A stretch of 64,000 nucleotides of DNA from Parabacteroides goldsteinii DSM 19448 = WAL 12034 (GTDB lineage Bacteria > Bacteroidota > Bacteroidia > Bacteroidales > Tannerellaceae), in the NCBI RefSeq assembly GCF_000969835.1, contig NZ_KQ033912.1:496001-560000 (forward strand), read 5' to 3'. Both the position numbers and the translations under genes were made by a program. This document shows, piece by piece, positions 61,703-64,000 of the stretch. Every line of letters starts with the position of its first letter. Within the stretch, counting starts at the first letter, position 1. The notes under the pieces were generated by a model, which saw only the letters and a program-made list of their open reading frames with translations, did not search any database and was not told where the DNA came from.

Positions 61703-61807
61703 AAAAAAAACATACGGAAAAATATTGGCGTATTTCTCCGTATGAAAAACAACTGTAAGCTTGTTTGGCGACAAGCTCCAGCAAATGAATTTTTTTAACT
61801 CTAAAAT
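61703..61807 (-). ncRNA. Candidate DonS-like cis-antisense RNA, locus 3
   Basis: Predicted RNA of about 105 nt antisense to the leader of the right-edge susC. Start inferred from the TAGATTTG box at 61821-61814; end from a 14-bp hairpin at 61711-61744 (loop CGCCAA on this strand) followed by eight T. The stem pairs fully on this strand with one G-U wobble but has an A-C mismatch on the susC strand. A second perfect hairpin at 61758-61777 (AGCTTGT / ACAAGCT) has the same loop sequence. Ends are approximate. Confidence 0.55.
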
Positions 61808-61813
61808 CACTTA

Positions 61814-61821
61814 CAAATCTA
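61814..61821 (-). promoter_or_regulatory. Antisense -7 box (TAGATTTG) at the susC start codon
   Basis: Minus-strand TAGATTTG fits TAnnTTTG; its first base pairs with the A of the susC ATG at 61821. Confidence 0.6.
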
Positions 61822-64000
61822 TGACAAATTATTTTAGCATCCAACATTTCAGGATGGTGAATTTATCGTTTATTGTCCTGAAAAAAATACCATTATGTAT
61901 GAGACTCACCGCAATAATGTTATTTGTATGTATCGGACTGGCATATGCCTCCGAAAGTTACAGTCAATCTACAACACTAACTCTGAACGTTAACAACAAA
62001 ACGGTACAAGAGGTCCTGGATGAAATTGAGAAACAATCTGAGTTTCACTTCTTCTATAACAACAAGCAGGTAAATACGAATCGTGTTGTTTCTATTAAAA
62101 GTAAAAAAAAGGATGTATTCAACGTTCTTGAACAATTATTCAATGGAACGGATATCAGTTATAAGGTTTTGGATAAAAGCATTATCCTCTCTCCCAAAGA
62201 GATGCTGATGAGTGCTGTTGTACAGCAATCCATAAAAAATATATCCGGCACTATTACCGATAGCAATGGCGAACCAATCATCGGAGCAAATGTATTGGAG
62301 AAAGGATCTACAAACGGTACCGTAACCGATATCAACGGCAAATTTAGTTTATCCGTACCCAATAAATCGACATTGGTAATCTCCTATATCGGATATGTAT
62401 CCAAAGCTATTGTCGTAGGAAACCAGACAGTCTTCAACATACAATTGACAGAAGACACTCAAAACTTAAATGAAGTAGTTGTAACAGCGTTAGGTATCAA
62501 ACGTGAAGAAAAAGCTTTGGGATATGCGGTTCAAAAAGTAGATGCGAAAGCATTAACCTCAGCAAAAAGTATCGATGTCGGAACTTCATTAACCGGAAAA
62601 GTGGCAGGTTTAAATGTTAAAAACAGTACCGAATTCAATGAAGCTCCCTCTTTGAAATTAAGAGGAGAAACTCCCATATTGATCATCGACGGTATCCCAT
62701 ATGGAAATATGACATTGAACGAAATTGCACCTGACGATATCGAATCCATCGATGTCTTAAAAGGTGCCACCGCTTCTGCTTTATACGGAGCACGCGGTAC
62801 TACCGGTGCGATCATGATCACTACCAAGAGAGGTTCACAAAATGAAGGTATTAATGTAGAGATCAACAGTAACACAATGTTTTTCGCAGGATATCTGGCA
62901 TTCCCAGAAGTACAATCATCTTATAGTAGAGGCTACGGCGGAAAATACAACAGCGATTATGTATGGGGAGACAAATTGGATATCGGAAGAACGGCTATTC
63001 AATACGACCCGGAAACATTCGAGTGGAGAGAAATGGAGTTAACATCCAAAGGAAAAAATAACTTTAAAAACTTCCTCCAATTCAGTGCGATTACAAACAA
63101 CAATGTCAGTGTCTCGCAAAAAGGAAAGTACGGCTCGTTCAGAACATCATTGACCCACGTGTTCAACAAGGGACAATATCCTAACCAAAAACTGAACAAA
63201 ATAACTTATACTGCCGGAGGTGAAATGAGTTACAAAAATTTCAAACTGGAAGGATCAGCGTCATACAACAAACGTGTGTCATCAAACGACAACGGTTCAG
63301 GTTATAGCGGCAGCTATATTTATGACATGGTAATTTGGGGTGGTACGGAATATGATGTACGCGATTATAAAAATTATTGGGTTGAAGGTAAAGAAAATGA
63401 ACAGCAAAACTGGTACGATAATAGCTGGTATGACAATCCGTGGTTTAAAGCCAACGAAGTTGTCGATGCTTATGATACTGATATATTGAATGTGTATATG
63501 AATTCGTCCTATGAAATTACTCCTTGGCTGAAAGCCATGTTAAGAGGCGGATTGGACTTTTATTCCAAGAAAAATGAATGGAGAAATGCGAAAAGTGCCA
63601 ATTATGCATGGGATAAAAACGGATTCTTCGGTATCAGTCGCACTTCCGGTTACAGTATCAATACAGACGCCATGTTAATGGCAGACAAGACATGGGGAAA
63701 ACTAAATATGAATGTATTAGCCGGTGGTAATATTTATTTCTATTCGGATGACAAAATGAGAAGCACCACCTCCGGCGGTCTGACTATTCCCGGATTTTAT
63801 TCTCTAAAAGCCAGCGTCGATCCTATCGATGCCAGCAGTGAATTGAAAAGGAAAAGAGTAAACAGCTTATATGGTAAATTGTCATTATCATGGGCCAGTA
63901 CCTATTTCCTTGATGTAACCGGACGTAACGACTGGTCATCCACATTATCCAAAGAGACACGTTCTTACTTCTATCCTTCCGTCGCCGGAAGTGTGGTATT
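61821..64000 (+). CDS. SusC-like TonB-dependent receptor with STN domain (3' end outside window)
   Basis: The first 726 residues of a SusC/RagA receptor. Signal segment around MRLTAIMLFVCIGLAYASES. STN domain at about 55-115 (LNVNNKTVQEVLDEIEKQSE), carboxypeptidase-regulatory domain at about 150-215 (ISGTITDSNGEPIIGANVLE), NLNEVVVTALGIKREEKALG, plug (LYGARGTTGAIMITTKRG) and part of the barrel. The ALGIKREEKALGYAVQ form of the TonB-box region defines a common SusC subgroup that differs from the VVGYG type of the other SusCs here. I start it at the ATG at 61821; in-frame ATGs at 61854 and 61899 are alternatives. Its STN domain pairs with the FecR upstream. Confidence 0.93.
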   Translation, partial: MTNYFSIQHFRMVNLSFIVLKKIPLCMRLTAIMLFVCIGLAYASESYSQSTTLTLNVNNKTVQEVLDEIEKQSEFHFFYNNKQVNTNRVVSIKSKKKDVFNVLEQLFNGTDISYKVLDKSIILSPKEMLMSAVVQQSIKNISGTITDSNGEPIIGANVLEKGSTNGTVTDINGKFSLSVPNKSTLVISYIGYVSKAIVVGNQTVFNIQLTEDTQNLNEVVVTALGIKREEKALGYAVQKVDAKALTSAKSIDVGTSLTGKVAGLNVKNSTEFNEAPSLKLRGETPILIIDGIPYGNMTLNEIAPDDIESIDVLKGATASALYGARGTTGAIMITTKRGSQNEGINVEINSNTMFFAGYLAFPEVQSSYSRGYGGKYNSDYVWGDKLDIGRTAIQYDPETFEWREMELTSKGKNNFKNFLQFSAITNNNVSVSQKGKYGSFRTSLTHVFNKGQYPNQKLNKITYTAGGEMSYKNFKLEGSASYNKRVSSNDNGSGYSGSYIYDMVIWGGTEYDVRDYKNYWVEGKENEQQNWYDNSWYDNPWFKANEVVDAYDTDILNVYMNSSYEITPWLKAMLRGGLDFYSKKNEWRNAKSANYAWDKNGFFGISRTSGYSINTDAMLMADKTWGKLNMNVLAGGNIYFYSDDKMRSTTSGGLTIPGFYSLKASVDPIDASSELKRKRVNSLYGKLSLSWASTYFLDVTGRNDWSSTLSKETRSYFYPSVAGSVV

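Overview
The window reads as chromosome of a gut Bacteroidales, most likely Parabacteroides. Evidence: SusC/SusD pairs, Bacteroidetes-type promoters (TTTG, a spacer of about 19-21, then TAnnTTTG), FecR/ECF-sigma regulation of outer-membrane receptors, lipoproteins with SusD-like signals, and a large surface protein with a DUF6383-like C-terminus, a family I associate with Parabacteroides. I see no rRNA, tRNA, CRISPR array, insertion sequence or prophage. The genus is inference; the phylum is secure.

Layout. 1-2583: an ECF sigma / FecR anti-sigma / STN-type SusC locus, cut by the left edge. 2759-18532: one long minus-strand polysaccharide utilisation locus (PUL): sigma, FecR, SusC, SusD, a second SusC, a second SusD, a DUF1735-type lipoprotein and a BNR_4-GH105 fusion enzyme. 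18764-19757: a macrodomain-like gene and an HU-like gene with a phased repeat cluster upstream. 20136-22449: a plus-strand housekeeping trio (DUF5063, RNase D-like exonuclease, rRNA methyltransferase), converging on gdhA (22537-23871). 24034-33351: two small genes, hemG, hemN, an AmpG/RhtX-like MFS permease and two paralogous TonB receptors, which together look like a porphyrin or iron acquisition and late haem synthesis cluster. 33431-36354: an accessory patch with a 623-residue protein ending in an OTU-type cysteine protease domain, degraded coding sequence, and a wrecked AAA-ATPase gene. 36349-41622: a tight minus-strand operon of a tetrahaem cytochrome fused to a formylglycine-enzyme-like domain, a Tat-exported Gfo/Idh/MocA oxidoreductase, a Tat-exported TIM-barrel protein, a RIC-type di-iron protein and a LuxR-type regulator. 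41781-51338: a second PUL (SusC, SusD, oxidoreductase, GH2 beta-galactosidase) with a divergent XRE regulator. 52268-59816: cca, a lipoprotein, the large surface protein, and an AmgK-like kinase fused to a RapZ C-terminal domain, followed by a MurU-like nucleotidyltransferase. 59869-64000: a third sigma/FecR/SusC system, with sigma and FecR divergent, cut by the right edge.

The most interesting pattern is shared by the three FecR-SusC junctions. Each has, on the strand opposite susC, a perfect TAnnTTTG box whose first base pairs with the A of the susC start codon, followed 52-70 bases later by a 12-14 bp hairpin; in two of the three a run of seven or eight T follows the hairpin. This is the layout expected for short cis-antisense RNAs of the DonS type known from Bacteroides fragilis PULs. 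The two SusC genes here that do not follow a FecR gene lack the box. Other leads are the OTU protein, an exact 41-bp tandem repeat that fills the gap between the MFS gene and a TonB receptor gene, two independent 22-bp phased repeat clusters, and the AmgK-RapZ and cytochrome-FGE fusions.
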